Origin: Antedon mediterranea
Taxonomy: Eukaryota > Echinodermata > Crinoidea > Comatulida > Antedonidae
Assembly (NCBI RefSeq): GCF_964355755.1
Contig: NC_092678.1
Coordinates: 1,201,922-1,265,921, forward strand
Length of the DNA stretch: 64,000 nucleotides
Direction of reading: 5' to 3'
The notes beneath the pieces are model-generated. The model saw only the letters and a program-made list of their open reading frames with translations. It did not search any database and had not been told where the DNA came from. Positions 10,737 through 21,614 of this stretch are shown here, piece after piece; the stretch's first letter is position 1, and each line of letters starts with the position of its first letter. The position numbers and the translations under genes were made by a program.

Positions 10737-11880
10737 GGCACGTCCAATATCAGGTAGCGCACGTCCAATATCAGGTAGCACACGTCCAATATCAGGTAGC
10801 GCACGTCCAATATCAGGTAGTGCACGTCCAATATCAGGTAGCTCACGTCCAATATCAGGTAGCACACGTCCAATATCAGGTAGCTCACGTCCAATATCAG
10901 GTAACGCACGTCCAATATCAGGTAGCGCACGTCCAATATCAGGTAGCGCACGTCCAATATCAGGTAGCGCACGTCCTATAAAACATCCTACCTGATATTT
11001 GTTGGCGCTACTTGATATTTGTTGGCGCTACCTGATATTGGACGTGCGCTACCCGATATTGGACGTGCGCTACCTCATATTGGACGTGCACTACCTGATA
11101 TTGGACGTACGTTACCTGATATTGGACGTGCGCTACCTGATATTGGACGTGCGCTACCTGATATTGGACGTGAGCTACCTGATATTGGACGTGAGCTACC
11201 TGATATTGGACGTGAGCTACCTGATATTGGACGTGAGCTCACGTCCAATATCGGGTAGCGCACGTCCAATATCAGGTACCACACGTCCAATATCACGTGC
11301 GCTACCTGATATTTGTTGGCGCTACCTGATATTTGTTGGCGCTACCTGATATTGGACGTGCGCTACCCGATATTGGACGTGCGCTACCCGATATTGGACG
11401 TGCGCTACCTCATATTGGACGTGCACTACCTGATATTGGACGTGCGCTACCTGATATTGGACGTGCGCTACCTGATATTGGACGTGAGCTACCTGATATT
11501 GGACGTGAGCTACCTGATATTGGACGTGAGCTACCTGAAATTGGACGTGAGCTACCTGATATTGGTTGGCGCTACCTGATATTGGATGTGTGCTACCTGA
11601 TATTGGACGTGCGCTACCTGATATTGGACGTGCGCTACCTGATATTGGACGTGCGCTACCTGATATTGGACGTGCGCTACCTGATATTGGACGTGCGCTA
11701 CCTGATATTGGACGTGAGCTACCTGATATTGGATGTGTGCTACCTGATATTGGACGTGCGCTACCTGATATTGGACGTGCGCTACCTGATATTGGACGTG
11801 CACTACCTGATATTGGACATGAGCTACCTGATATTGGACGTGCGCTACCTGATATTGGACGTGTGCTACCTGATGAAGTC
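10737..11880. repeat. 21-bp tandem array with three orientation switches
   Basis: Unit CACGTCCAATATCAGGTAGC plus one base. Orientation is forward at 10737-10977, reverse at about 11000-11234, forward at 11235-11297 and reverse at about 11298-11873. The switch at 11234 is a perfect palindrome, GACGTGAGCTCACGTC. The variant order CCCGATATT, CTCATATTGG, GTGCACTACC occurs at about 11045-11100 and again at about 11365-11440, so part of the reverse block was copied. Because 21 is a multiple of 3, all frames stay open, which explains predicted proteins of up to 225 residues; none is credible. Confidence 0.95.
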
Positions 11881-13735
11881 AAGCGAAATCCCAAGTGGCT
11901 CAGGCGGTTAAGACCACTGCACTTGGATCTAAACCTTTGCCCGTTTAGAAGGGGTTCGAATCCAACCAGGTACATTTTTATTATATTGAATTGAGTCAAT
12001 TACAATGTATAAAGTATCTTAGAATTTGCGGCGATCCATCAAAATCCAAAGTGGCTCAGGTGGTTAAGACCACTGCACTTGGATCTAAACTTTTGCCCGT
12101 TTAGAAGCGGTTCGAATCCAACCCGGTACATTTAAATTTATATATAAATTGAGTCAATTACAATGTATAAAGTATCTTAGAATTTGCGGCGATCCATCAA
12201 AATCCCAAGTGGCTCAGGTGGTTAAGACCACTGCACTTGGATCTAAACCTTTGCCCGTTTAGAAGGGGTTCGAATCCAACCAGGTACATTTAAATTTATA
12301 CATAAATTGAGTCAATTACAATGTATAAAGTATCTTAGAATTTGCGGCGATCCATCGAAATCCCAAGTGGCTCAGGTAGTTAAGACCACTGCACTTGGAT
12401 CTAAACCTTTGCCCGTTTAGAAGGGGTTCGAATCCAACCAGGTACATTTTTATTATATTGAATTGAGTCAATTACAATGTATAAAGTATCTTAGAATTTG
12501 CGGCGATCCATCGAAATCCAAAGTGGCTCAGGTGGTTAAGACCACTGCACTTGGATCTAAACCTTTGCCCGTTTAGAAGGGGTTCGAATCCAACCAGGTA
12601 CATTTAAATTTATATATAAATTGAGTCAATTACAATGTATAAAGTATCTTAGAATTTGCGGCGATCCATCGAAATCCCAAGTGGCTCAGGTCGTTAAGAC
12701 CACTGCACTTGGATCTAAACCTTTGCCAGTTTAGAAGGGGTTCGAATCCAACCCGGTACATTTAAATTTATTTATAAATTGAGTCAATTACAATGTATAA
12801 AGTATCTTAGAATTTGCGGCGATCCATCGAAATCCAAAGTGGCTCAGGTGGTTAAGACCACTGCACTTGGATCTAAACCTTTGCCCGTTTAGAAGGGGTT
12901 CGAATCCAACCCGGTATATTTAAATTTATATATAAATTGAGTCAATTACAATGTATAAAGTATCTTAGAATTTGCGGCGATCCATCGAAATCCCAAGTGG
13001 CTCAGGTGGTTAAGACCACTGCACTTGGATCTAAACCTTTTCCAGTTTAGAAGGGGTTCGAATCCAACCAGGTACATTTAAATTTATATATAAATTGAGT
13101 CAATTACAATGTATAAAGTATCTTAGAATTTGCGGCGATCCATCAAAATCCCAAGTGGCTCAGGTGGTTAAGACCACTGCACTTGGATCTAAACCTTTTC
13201 CAGTTTAGAAGGGGTTCGAATCCAACCAGGTACATTTAAATTTATATATAAATTGAGTCAATTACAATGTATAAAGTATCTTAGAATTTGCGGCGATCCA
13301 TCAAAATCCCAAGTGGCTCAGGTGGTTAAGACCACTGCACTTGGATCTAAACCTTTGCCCGTTTAGAAGGGGTTCGAATCCAACCAAGTACATTTAAATT
13401 TATATATAAATTGAGTCAATTACAATGTATAAAGTATCTTAGAATTTGCGGCGATCCATCGAAATCCAAGTGGCTCAGGTGGTTAAGACCACTGCACTTG
13501 GATCTAAACCTTTGCCCGTTTAGAAGTGGTTCGAATCCAACCAGGTACATTTAAATTTATATATAAATTGAGTCAATTACAATGTATAAAGTATCTTAGA
13601 ATTTGCGGCGATCCATCGAAATCCCAAGTGGCTCAAGTGGTTAAGACCACTGCACTTGGATCTAAACCTTTGCCGGTTTTAGAAAGGGTTCGAATCCAAC
13701 CAGGTACATTTTTATTATATTGAATTCAATTCAAT
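11881..13735 (+). repeat. 158-bp tRNA-like tandem satellite
   Basis: The word GCGATCCATC recurs at 12031, 12189, 12347, 12503, 12661, 12819, 12977, 13135, 13293, 13451 and 13608, a 156-158-bp period. Each of the 12 full units has a box-A-like TGGCTCAGGTGG and an invariant B box GGTTCGAATCC. The segment between resembles a class II (Ser/Leu-like) tRNA: GTGGC..AG.TGGTTAAG. No unit can form a proper acceptor stem. Three self-complementary pairs are seen instead: CCAAGTG/CACTTGG, TCTAAAC/GTTTAGA, and GGTT/AACC around the B box. These are tRNA-derived, not functional tRNA genes. Confidence 0.92.
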
Positions 13736-13739
13736 TAAA

Positions 13740-13855
13740 AATATAAAAATACTGGGGTTTGAACCAGCTACCCTTTAGTCGTTAGACTTTGGCACTATCC
13801 GTTGCGCCACACAAGATAACATATAAACTATGTAAAAAAAAAAAAATTAAGAACC
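13740..13855 (-). mobile_element. tRNA-like SINE head (minus strand)
   Basis: On the minus strand the sequence reads GTGTGGCGCAACGGATAGTG, then GGTTCAAACCC (B box). The T-stem pairs only with an extra loop base, so it is a degenerate tRNA-like head. An A-run (13834-13846) and AAGAACCTT follow on the plus strand, as in the copy at 14040. Confidence 0.65.
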
Positions 13856-13867
13856 TTTGTACTAATT

Positions 13868-14015
13868 AAAATGTACAAAATATAAAGTATTTTAGAATCT
13901 TTAGTTGGTCATCAAATCCTCAAGTAGCTCGTTGGTGAGTAATAGTGTGATTGGATCTGAACATGTTTGCTTTGGCGAGGGTTCATATACCACCAAGTGC
14001 ATTTTTTTTATATAA
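13868..14015 (+). repeat. Diverged edge unit of the tRNA-like satellite
   Basis: TATAAAGTATTTTAGAATCT, then AAATCCTCAAGTAGCTCGTT, GGATCTGAACATGTTTGC, GGGTTCATATACCACCAAGT align with the 158-bp unit in order but with many changes; the B box is destroyed. This marks the old edge of the array. Confidence 0.65.
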
Positions 14016-14039
14016 ATTGAATTCAATTTGCAAACAAAA

Positions 14040-14165
14040 AAAGTAAATAGTGTGGTATCACTGGGACTCGAACCAGTGACCCTCCAATCACTATACGTAG
14101 CACTAACCGCTGCGCTACACAAGTGAATATATTAACTTAAAAAAAAAAAAAATAAGAACCTTCGT
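14040..14165 (-). mobile_element. tRNA-like SINE head (minus strand), second copy
   Basis: Minus-strand reading GTGTAGCGCAGCGGTTAGTG carries an A box with a pairable D-stem (GCGC/GTGC) and GGTTCGAGTCC carries the B box. The T-stem CACTGG/CCAGTG closes an 8-base loop instead of 7 and the anticodon stem does not pair, so it is not called as a tRNA gene. Flanks match the copy at 13740. Confidence 0.65.
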
Positions 14166-14179
14166 TTTTCGATTGATGC

Positions 14180-14320
14180 TTTTATAAGTTTATGGCGTAC
14201 AAATTAACGTACACTTTCAGTAAGTTCCTAGGTAGCTCAGAGGTACAGACGTATGGCTGACGTGGTCGGTGGTTCGAGAGCTGTGCTGGACGAGATGGAC
14301 TTGGTGATGGACCTTCAGAT
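14180..14320 (+). mobile_element. tRNA-derived SINE, family shared with 19835
   Basis: TACAAATTAACGTACACTTT, CAGTAAGTT, A-box-like TAGCTCAGAGG, B-box-like GGTTCGAGAGC, then CTGTGCTGGACGAGATGGAC. The whole string recurs at 19840-19970 with small differences. Both carry the downstream TGGACTTGGTGATG. Confidence 0.75.
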
Positions 14321-14510
14321 GCACTTGGAGATGGTTGGAATTGACTCGGACAGGCAATCGATACGGACAGGCAATCGGATACGGACAGGGAAACGGATAA
14401 GGACAGGCAATCGGATACGGTCAGGCATCGAAAACGGACAGGGAAACGGATAAGGACAGGCAATCGGATACGGACAGGCATCGGAGACACATCGAAACGG
14501 ACAGGGAAAC
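14321..14510 (+). repeat. GGACAGGCAATCGGATA minisatellite
   Basis: About ten imperfect 16-19-bp units alternating GGACAGGCAATCGGATAC and GGACAGGGAAACGGATAA. The sister SINE at 19990 has a single GGACAGGCGTCGAAACG, so the array likely grew from an internal SINE word. Confidence 0.85.
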
Positions 14511-14514
14511 GGAT

Positions 14515-14631
14515 AGTGGTGGAGGAGAGTGGAGGAGAGTGGAGAAGAGATGGGAGAAGAGATGGGAGAAGATGAGGAGAAAATAATTTTAAATTAAAAT
14601 TTTTTTTTTTTTTTATTTTTTTTTTTTTTTG
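14515..14631 (+). repeat. GA-rich tract then poly-T
   Basis: GTGGAGGAGAGTGGAGGAGA-like purine run to 14585, then T runs of up to 16 at 14600-14630. Confidence 0.85.
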
Positions 14632-14702
14632 CCCATAGCGGGAATCGATCCCGCGATCTCTAGATCCATAGGCGCTAGTTTAGCGCGTTAAGCCAAAAAT
14701 CA
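14632..14702 (-). mobile_element. tRNA-like sequence with a perfect T arm
   Basis: On the minus strand GCGGG-ATCGATT-CCCGC is a perfect five-pair T arm with a 7-base loop, and TTGGCTTAACGCG resembles box A. The 5' and 3' ends (TGATTTT and TATGGGC) do not pair as an acceptor stem, so this is a SINE head or tRNA pseudogene. Confidence 0.6.
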
Positions 14703-14765
14703 ACCTGAAAGAAAAAAAAAATTTTTCGAAGTGTTAAACCTTCGGTCAAAAATCAGAAATTTTTA

Positions 14766-15045
14766 AAAAAGTCGGTCCAAACCGCAAATATTCCGTGTTT
14801 TACCATTTTATGTCGGTCCAAACCGCTACTATTCCATGTTTTACAAAAGAGAGATGGTAAAACATGGAATATTTGCGGTTTGGACCGACATGTAAATGGT
14901 AAAACACGGAAAATAAGCGGTTTGGACTGACATGTTTTTAAAATGAGAAATGGTAAAACACGGAATATTCACGGTTTGGAACGACATATAAATGGTAAAA
15001 CACAGAAAAACAGCGGTTTAGCCTGACATATTTTCTAAAGTTTTG
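14766..15045. repeat. Foldback of about 47-bp units
   Basis: The left arm has two units of GTCGGTCCAAACCGC...TTCC(A/G)TGTTTTAC; the right arm has four in reverse orientation, beginning GTAAAACATGGAATATTTGC. The inner 33-base pair of arms around the 12-base loop (AAAAGAGAGATG, about 14845-14856) mismatches at only about three positions. A transcript would form a hairpin of about 80 bp. Confidence 0.85.
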
Positions 15046-15984
15046 ATTAATCAGGCAAAGACAACAATTTAGACTAACATTTGGACATTAATTTGTATTT
15101 AATTTTCAATTTGAATCAAAAAGTATTAAATATATGTATGTCAATTTGTCAATTTCAAATGGGACGGGGTAGGGCCAGAGTAATGGGGGAGGAGAAACAT
15201 TATTATATGTATCATTAAATGTTAAATCAGTTAGTTTGAAATTTAAATATATTTGAAAATGTGTATTTAAAATATATCATATCTTATTTACCAATTTGTC
15301 AGTAGTTAATAAAGTCCTACAAAACAAAGTGCGAATTATAAATAAATTTACATAGCAATCATAGGAAAAGGACCGAACAATAATGATAATAATAGTTAGT
15401 TTTTGTATTTACCAATTAAGCCAGTAGCCTAATAGTAAAGTTGCCTGTACCCTATACAAATAATACTACGTGAACAAATTAAAAATAGGCACAATGGGGG
15501 CACAATGTCGCGATCAAAAGAGATAATAAATCAGTTTCCTGACCTACAAATTAAGCTGAATAAGGTCTGTATTAATAAAGTTTCTATAAAGTCACGTATG
15601 TGTACGAAGAATTAATAATGGGGCCCTTTTATAATATTTCATTCTTATAAAGCAAGCTCTCAATGCGCTGAACATTATTACCCCAGTCAGTAGACGATTA
15701 CAACTAAGCAAGCTAACAAAGTTGCCTGTACCATATAAACCTGTATAAATGCGTGAACGAATTATTAATAGGGTGGTACAGTATTTACATTTAATTCTCA
15801 GACACAGCTAGAGCCACAATGTCACAAAACAATAATGATATTAATAATAGTTAAGTTGCCCAACTAAAGTAAGCACCTGTACCGTACTAATAAAGTTGCC
15901 TGTACCCTATAAACCTGTATAAAAGGATGCGTGTGCGAATTATTAATAGGGTCCTGTATGTAATTCAAAGTACCAAAGCTCCTG
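15046..15984. other. AT-rich noncoding DNA with precursors of the next array
   Basis: No coding signal. From 15420 the words AAGTTGCCTGTACC, TATAAACCTGTATAA and GAATTATTAATAGGG recur every 150-300 bp and grade into the 51-bp array. Confidence 0.5.
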
Positions 15985-18310
15985 TACTAACAAAGTTGCC
16001 TGTACTCAATAAGATCCTGCACTAATAAAGTTGCTTGTACCCAATGAAGGTACCTGTGCCAGAGCTCCTGTACTAATACAGTTGGTTGTACCCAATAAAG
16101 GTGCCTGTACCAAAGCTCCTGTACTAATAAAGTTGCTTGTACCCAATGAAGGTACCTGTACCAAAGCTCCTCTACTAATAAAGTTGCGTGTACCAAATGA
16201 AGGTACCTGTACCAATAAAGCTCATGTACTAATAAAGTTGCTTGTACCCAACGAAGGTACTTGTACCAAAGCTCCTGTACTAACAAAGTTGCCTGTACTC
16301 AATTAAGATCATGTACTAATAAAGCTGCTTGTACCCAATGGAGATACCTATACCAGAGCTCATGTACTAATACAGTTGGTTGTACCCAAGAAGGTACCTG
16401 ACCAAAGCTCCTGTACTAATAAAGTTGCGTGTACCCAACGAAGGTACCTGTACCAAAGCTCATGTACTAATAAAGTTGATTGTACCCAATAAAGGTGCCT
16501 GTACCAAAGCTCATATACCAATAAAGTTGAGTGTACCCAATGAGTACCTATACCAATGAAGCCCCTGTAAAAATTCAACTGTATGATCACTACGTGTACG
16601 AATTACGGCTGAAACCTGCAGTACTACTACCACCAATTAAGCTGTACTAAAAACGTTGCTTGTACTCAACGAAGGTACCTGAGACCAAACGTTAATGATA
16701 ATATCGTAATTAGTTGCGTGTACCAATAAAGCTCCTGTACTAATAAAGTTGCCTGAACTCAATTAAGATCCTGTACTAATAAAGTTGCTTGTACCCAATG
16801 GAGATACCTGTACCAGAGCTCCTGTACTAATACAGTTGGTTGTACCCAATAAAGGTGCCTGTACCAAAGCTCCTCTACTAATAAAGTTACCTGAACTCAA
16901 TTAAGATCCTGTACCAAAGATCCTGTACTAATAAAGTTGCGTGTACCCAACGAAGGTACCTGTACCAAAGCTCCTGTACTAACAAAGTTGCCTGTACTCA
17001 ATTAAGATCCTGTACTAATAAAGTTGCTTGTACCCAATGGAGATACCTGTACCAGAGCTCCTGTACTAATACAGTTGGTTGTACCCAACGAAGGTACCTG
17101 TACCAAAGCTCCTGTACTAATAAAGTTGCGTGTACCCAACGAAGGTACCTGTACCAAAGCTCCTGTACTAACAAAGTTGCCTGTACTCAATTAAGATCCT
17201 GTACTAATAAAGTTGCTTGTACCCAATGGAGATACCTGTACCAGAGCTCCTGTACTAATACAGTTGGTTGTACCCAACGAAGGTACCTGTACCAAAGCTC
17301 CTGTACTAATAAAGTTGCGTGTACCCAATGAAGGTACCTGTACCAATAAAGCTCCTGTACTAATAAAGTTGCTTGTACTCAACGAAGATACCTGTACCAA
17401 AGCTCCTGTACTAATAAAGTTGCCTAAACTCAATTAAGCTCCTGTACTAATAAAATTGCTTGTACTCAACGAAGGTACCTGTACCAAAGCTCCTGTACTA
17501 ATAAAGTTGCTTGTACCCAATAAAGGTACCTGTACCAAAGCTCCTGTACTAATAAAGTTGCTTGTACCCAATAAAGGTACCTGTACCAAAGCTCCTGTAC
17601 TATAATAAAGTTGAGTGTACCCAATGAGTACCTATACCAATGAAGCCCCTGTACAAATTCAACTGTATGATCACTACGTGTACGAAATACGGATGAAACC
17701 TGCAGTACTACTACCACCAATTAAGCTGTACTAAAAACGTTGCTTGTACTCAACGAAGGTACCTGACACCAAAAGTTAACATTGTAATTAGTTGCGTGTA
17801 CCAATAAAGCTCCTGTACTAATAAAGTTGCCTGAAATCAATTAAGATCCTGTACTAATAAAGTTGCTTGTACCCAATGAAGGTACCTGTACCAAAGCTCC
17901 TGTACTAATAAAGTTACCTGAACTCAATTAAGATCCTGTACCAAAGATCCTGTACTAATAAAATTGCTTGTACCCAATAGAGATACCTGTACCAGAGCTC
18001 ATGTACTAATACAGTTGGTTGTACATAATGAAGGTGCTTGTACCAAAGCTCCTGTACTAATAAAGTTGCCTGAACTCAATTAAGATCCTGTACTAATAAA
18101 GTTGTTTGTACCCAACGAAGGTACCTGTACCAAAACTCCTGTACTAATAAAGTTACCTGAACTCAATTGAGCTACCCGTACCAATTAAGCTCCTATATCA
18201 AATAAGCTGTAGTAATAAAGCTTGTACTAATAAAGTTGGTTTCACCAAGTTAGCTCCTGTACTAATAAAGACAACGTTTACCAATTAAGCTACCTATATA
18301 CCAATTAAGC
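15985..18310. repeat. 51-bp GTAC-rich tandem array
   Basis: Unit CTCCTGTACTAATAAAGTTG + CTTGTACCCAATGAAGGTAC + CTGTACCAAAG (51 bp), about 40 copies with indels. A distinctive insert (AAGCCCCTGTA.., TTCAACTGTATGATCACTAC) occurs at 16558-16720 and again at 17642-17800, offset 1,084 bp, so about 1.1 kb of the array was duplicated as a block. 51 is divisible by 3, hence the 17-residue-repeat open frames on both strands; these are not genes. Confidence 0.93.
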
Positions 18311-19570
18311 TGTACTAATACGTGTACGAATTAATAATAGGGCCCTGTCTACATGAAATTCACAAGCGGCTAGCCTCAATGTGACCAACAATAATTATAA
18401 TAATAATAGTTAATTGCCTGTGCAGTACAAATAAAGTGGCTTAGGTGACCCATACCAATTCAGTTCCCTCTACCCTACAATGTAATTAAGTTGCCTGCAC
18501 GAATTTACCGTACCAATAAGTTAACTGTACCAATTAAAAACCATTTGCATTATGGAAATATGAAACTTTAAAAATTGATGACATTTAATTTAAATCTACA
18601 CATCTACTCAAAAAACTTCTTAAATAAAGACAGATTGCTAAAGAAGATGTTAGTCAAATTAAACAATGTTTAATCTCCAAATAAATCCGTATTAAGACCA
18701 ATTTGTTTGACTATACCTATATGTTACCCCAATATTAAGCTATATCAACCACGTGCTTCCTATTATGAGGAGTTTAGGCTAGTTTGACTCAATGCTAGGC
18801 CTAGCCAACTACCGGGCTTTTATTAATAACATCTAAATCTATATTGTTTAAAACTATTGCTTACCTTTAAAACATCATTGTTTCACGTCCTGAGATTTTA
18901 CGCTAGCAAACGTCTTTAAATTTCTGTAGTCGACGACGTGCAGAGCCAATATTATTCCATGTTTGTTGTTATTGTGTGCAGTGATGCATTGATATTTAAA
19001 TGAGCTATTCCCAGACGTGACGAGGTAATCTTGAATATGCATGTGCTGCTGCAGAAAATACTATACTATTACGATCATCATTACCGGTGTAATATTAATG
19101 TGATATCGCTTCAATTCTAGCCTTGTGTCCATTGTCGGCCGGTCGATCGGACTGCTAAAATTACAATTAACTCTTTCAATAATAGAAACTAAACACACAA
19201 ATGCAAAACAAACAATTTTATCATTACAAAATTAACATTCGGTAAAAACAGTAAATTGAGAGGTAAAATAAAAAAGGTCTGTAACTGAATCATTTTCTTA
19301 TCTCCGCAAAACATTATTTTGTTATTTGTAACTTATAAATAACAAAATATGTATTGTTTTTTTCATTTTGTATCAAGAGACAAATAAAAGAAATGATGTT
19401 TTTTGGATTTCATTTCAAGATGCAAGATTCATTTTTTGTACAATATCACTGAAAAACGGATAATATTTAATTTAATTTATACTTAATTCTAACAGTATAT
19501 TCTTTGAAACATTTTAAAAAGATTATTTTACTCAAATTTTTTTTTTTTTACAAACTTGAATTGGTTAAAA
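18311..19570. other. AT-rich noncoding DNA
   Basis: 18311-18540 keeps scattered words of the 51-bp array. Beyond that no repeat, RNA gene or protein-like frame was recognised. Confidence 0.5.
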
Positions 19571-19574
19571 TAGT

Positions 19575-19830
19575 TATGATTCAGTATTATGGAAGGCACA
19601 ATTCGTCAAATAAAGTATTGATTCAGTATTATGGAAGGCAAAATTCGTCAAAACAAGGTATTAATTCAGTTTTATGGAAGGCAAAATTCGTAAAATAAAG
19701 TATTGATTCAGTTTTATGGAAGGCAAAATTCGTCAAATAAAGTATTGATTCAGTTTTATGGAAAGCAAAATTCGTCAAATAAAGTATTGATTCAGTATTA
19801 TGGAAGGCAAAATTCGTCAAACAAAGTTTC
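19575..19830 (-). repeat. Inverted cluster of the 42/44-bp satellite
   Basis: Six units of ATTCAGT(A/T)TTATGGAAGGC + AAAATTCGTCAAA(T/C)AAAG(T). This is the reverse complement of the 1-3820 family, in a distinct subtype (TTTTATGG). It abuts a tRNA-derived SINE at 19835. Confidence 0.9.
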
Positions 19831-19834
19831 AGTG

Positions 19835-20015
19835 CTTATGTTTATTAGGTACAAATTAACTTAGACTTCCAGTAAGTTGTTATGTGGCTCGGAGAGTCAG
19901 ACGTACGTAGGTTTGCTGTAGTGGTTGGTGGTTCGAGGGCTGTGCTGGTACCTGACGAGATGGACTTGGTGATGATGGAAGCGCGCGATTTTAATCGGAC
20001 AGGCGTCGAAACGTA
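19835..20015 (+). mobile_element. tRNA-derived SINE, sister of 14180
   Basis: TACAAATTAACTTAGACTTC, CAGTAAGTT, box-A-like TGGCTCGGAGAG, box-B-like GGTTCGAGGGC, CTGTGCTGG and ACGAGATGGACTTGGTGATG, all in the order seen at 14190-14320. The internal minisatellite is not expanded here. Confidence 0.75.
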
Positions 20016-21614
20016 CATGGATTTAAATCACCATGTAAATGGAAAAATATAAACTAAAATTGTGAATAATTTAATATTTTTATCATTTTTAAATATAAAA
20101 TAAATAGTGTTGACTTGTATAAATAAAATATACATTCAGAATTTAATTTTACCGGAATTGATTAGGCGCGGCCTATACACAGAAAGCACGGGAGCGATAT
20201 TTATTTTCACTTAAACGACATAGTGAAAAATTAATTTGTAATAGATTGAATTTAACATAATAATAAAACATCGTAACCAGTGATTTTAAAGTGATCTTTA
20301 AAACTTACTTAATACGAATAGAATTATGTACAAGCGGTTGTCTGTAGCGTTTGATTTAGAGTGATCATAATATCATTACAGAAAGACGGATTAATTTGTA
20401 TTAACTACTAAAATAATATAATGACAATAACGATATTAAATTATAGTTAAACATCGCATCATTTAGACATAAATATACGTTAAATTAGTTACCGTACTTT
20501 AACTACGTCGAAAAAATAATCTGTAAATAAACGTTCAATTAATCATTTTAAATAGAATGAATGCCTCATTGTGAAGTTTCCGAACTTTTAATTTATGATT
20601 ATTTTATCTTGATATTAATTAATTTAACTTAATTGATGTTTACATTTTAAAATAATCAATCAAATAAATTAATTTGAAGAGTGGAAAATAAAGGAAATGA
20701 AAAAAATATAAAAAACACAATTCAATTCTTACAGTATTTATATATATATATAGCATTTAAAACAGATCTTTTCATCTGCTCGTCTTTGGAATAATAATTA
20801 AAGAGCCAACATCAATCGAATTTTTAGTGGTAAAGCAACATCTCCCTCCTTCTTTTTTAATTTGAATACTTGTTTCGGCGAGCTTCAAAGTGCTCTGCTT
20901 TTCTTCCCTTTTTTGTCGTTATTTTGGGATATTTTATGGATCATTTTTGTTTGTGTAAAGTGTAAAGCACTTAGAAACATTGTATTAGGTGTTATATACT
21001 AAAAGGGCTCTTATATTTTAATTTACCGCTCTTTTCAGTTTCTGGAATTACTCTAGTACCTGTAGTAATAAATGTAATGTGATATTACATGGAGGTAAAT
21101 TGAGGTACATACAATAAAACAAACCGGCCTTACAATAATTATGTATGCCTACTTATATCATTTTGTCTGAATGATCAATCAATGTTCAATTCTATAATAA
21201 AAAGGACACTTTTTAAAATTGGTTCTTTATTTACAATATGAAATCATTTGGGTTCCAAACAAATGGACAACTTTTACCAGTCATTCACACTGGATATTTT
21301 ACTAAATAATTGACAAATATGAAATAATGATAATAATATTGTGATTTTACAGCGTTGATTTATAAATCAATTTTTGAGAAAACCTTGCAGTCAACATTGT
21401 AAACAATTAAATCTCAATTATAAATATATGGAATATATTATATATATAATAAATAATTTTAGAATCAATTTTAAATTTAGTAATAAATAAAAACAGCAAA
21501 AGACAAAGTATTCATAATGATATTGTATTTATTCATAATAATATCAATCAACAAGTATAAATATATTTATGTTTCAGTTTTCCTGATCAATAGAGTTATG
21601 ATAGGTATTATAAT
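20016..21614. other. AT-rich noncoding DNA
   Basis: No credible gene. A degraded GTAAAGCACTTAGAAACATT + GTATTAGGTGTTATAT word at 20957-21000 resembles the GGCGCTATATAAAT repeat tail at 37683 and 61320. Confidence 0.5.

Noticed and set aside
10679-11999. Open frames of up to 225 codons with SARPISG / LPDIGRA / YLILDVR heptads
   Set aside because: The 21-bp unit is a multiple of 3 and lacks stops in most frames, so all frames of both strands are open at once; no codon bias or flanking gene structure.
11881-13735. Genuine tRNA gene cluster
   Set aside because: A and B boxes are present, but no unit forms an acceptor stem, the T stem pairs poorly in the canonical register and the anticodon arm is not canonical.
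11881-13735. CRISPR-like regularly spaced repeat
   Set aside because: Units are contiguous 158-bp tandem copies with no unique spacers, and the window is plainly eukaryotic. The same applies to the 34-, 38- and 41-bp arrays.
15987-17720. 17-residue-repeat proteins (LVQELWYRYLHWVQATL and similar)
   Set aside because: Produced by the 51-bp array, open on both strands; interrupted by every non-51 unit.
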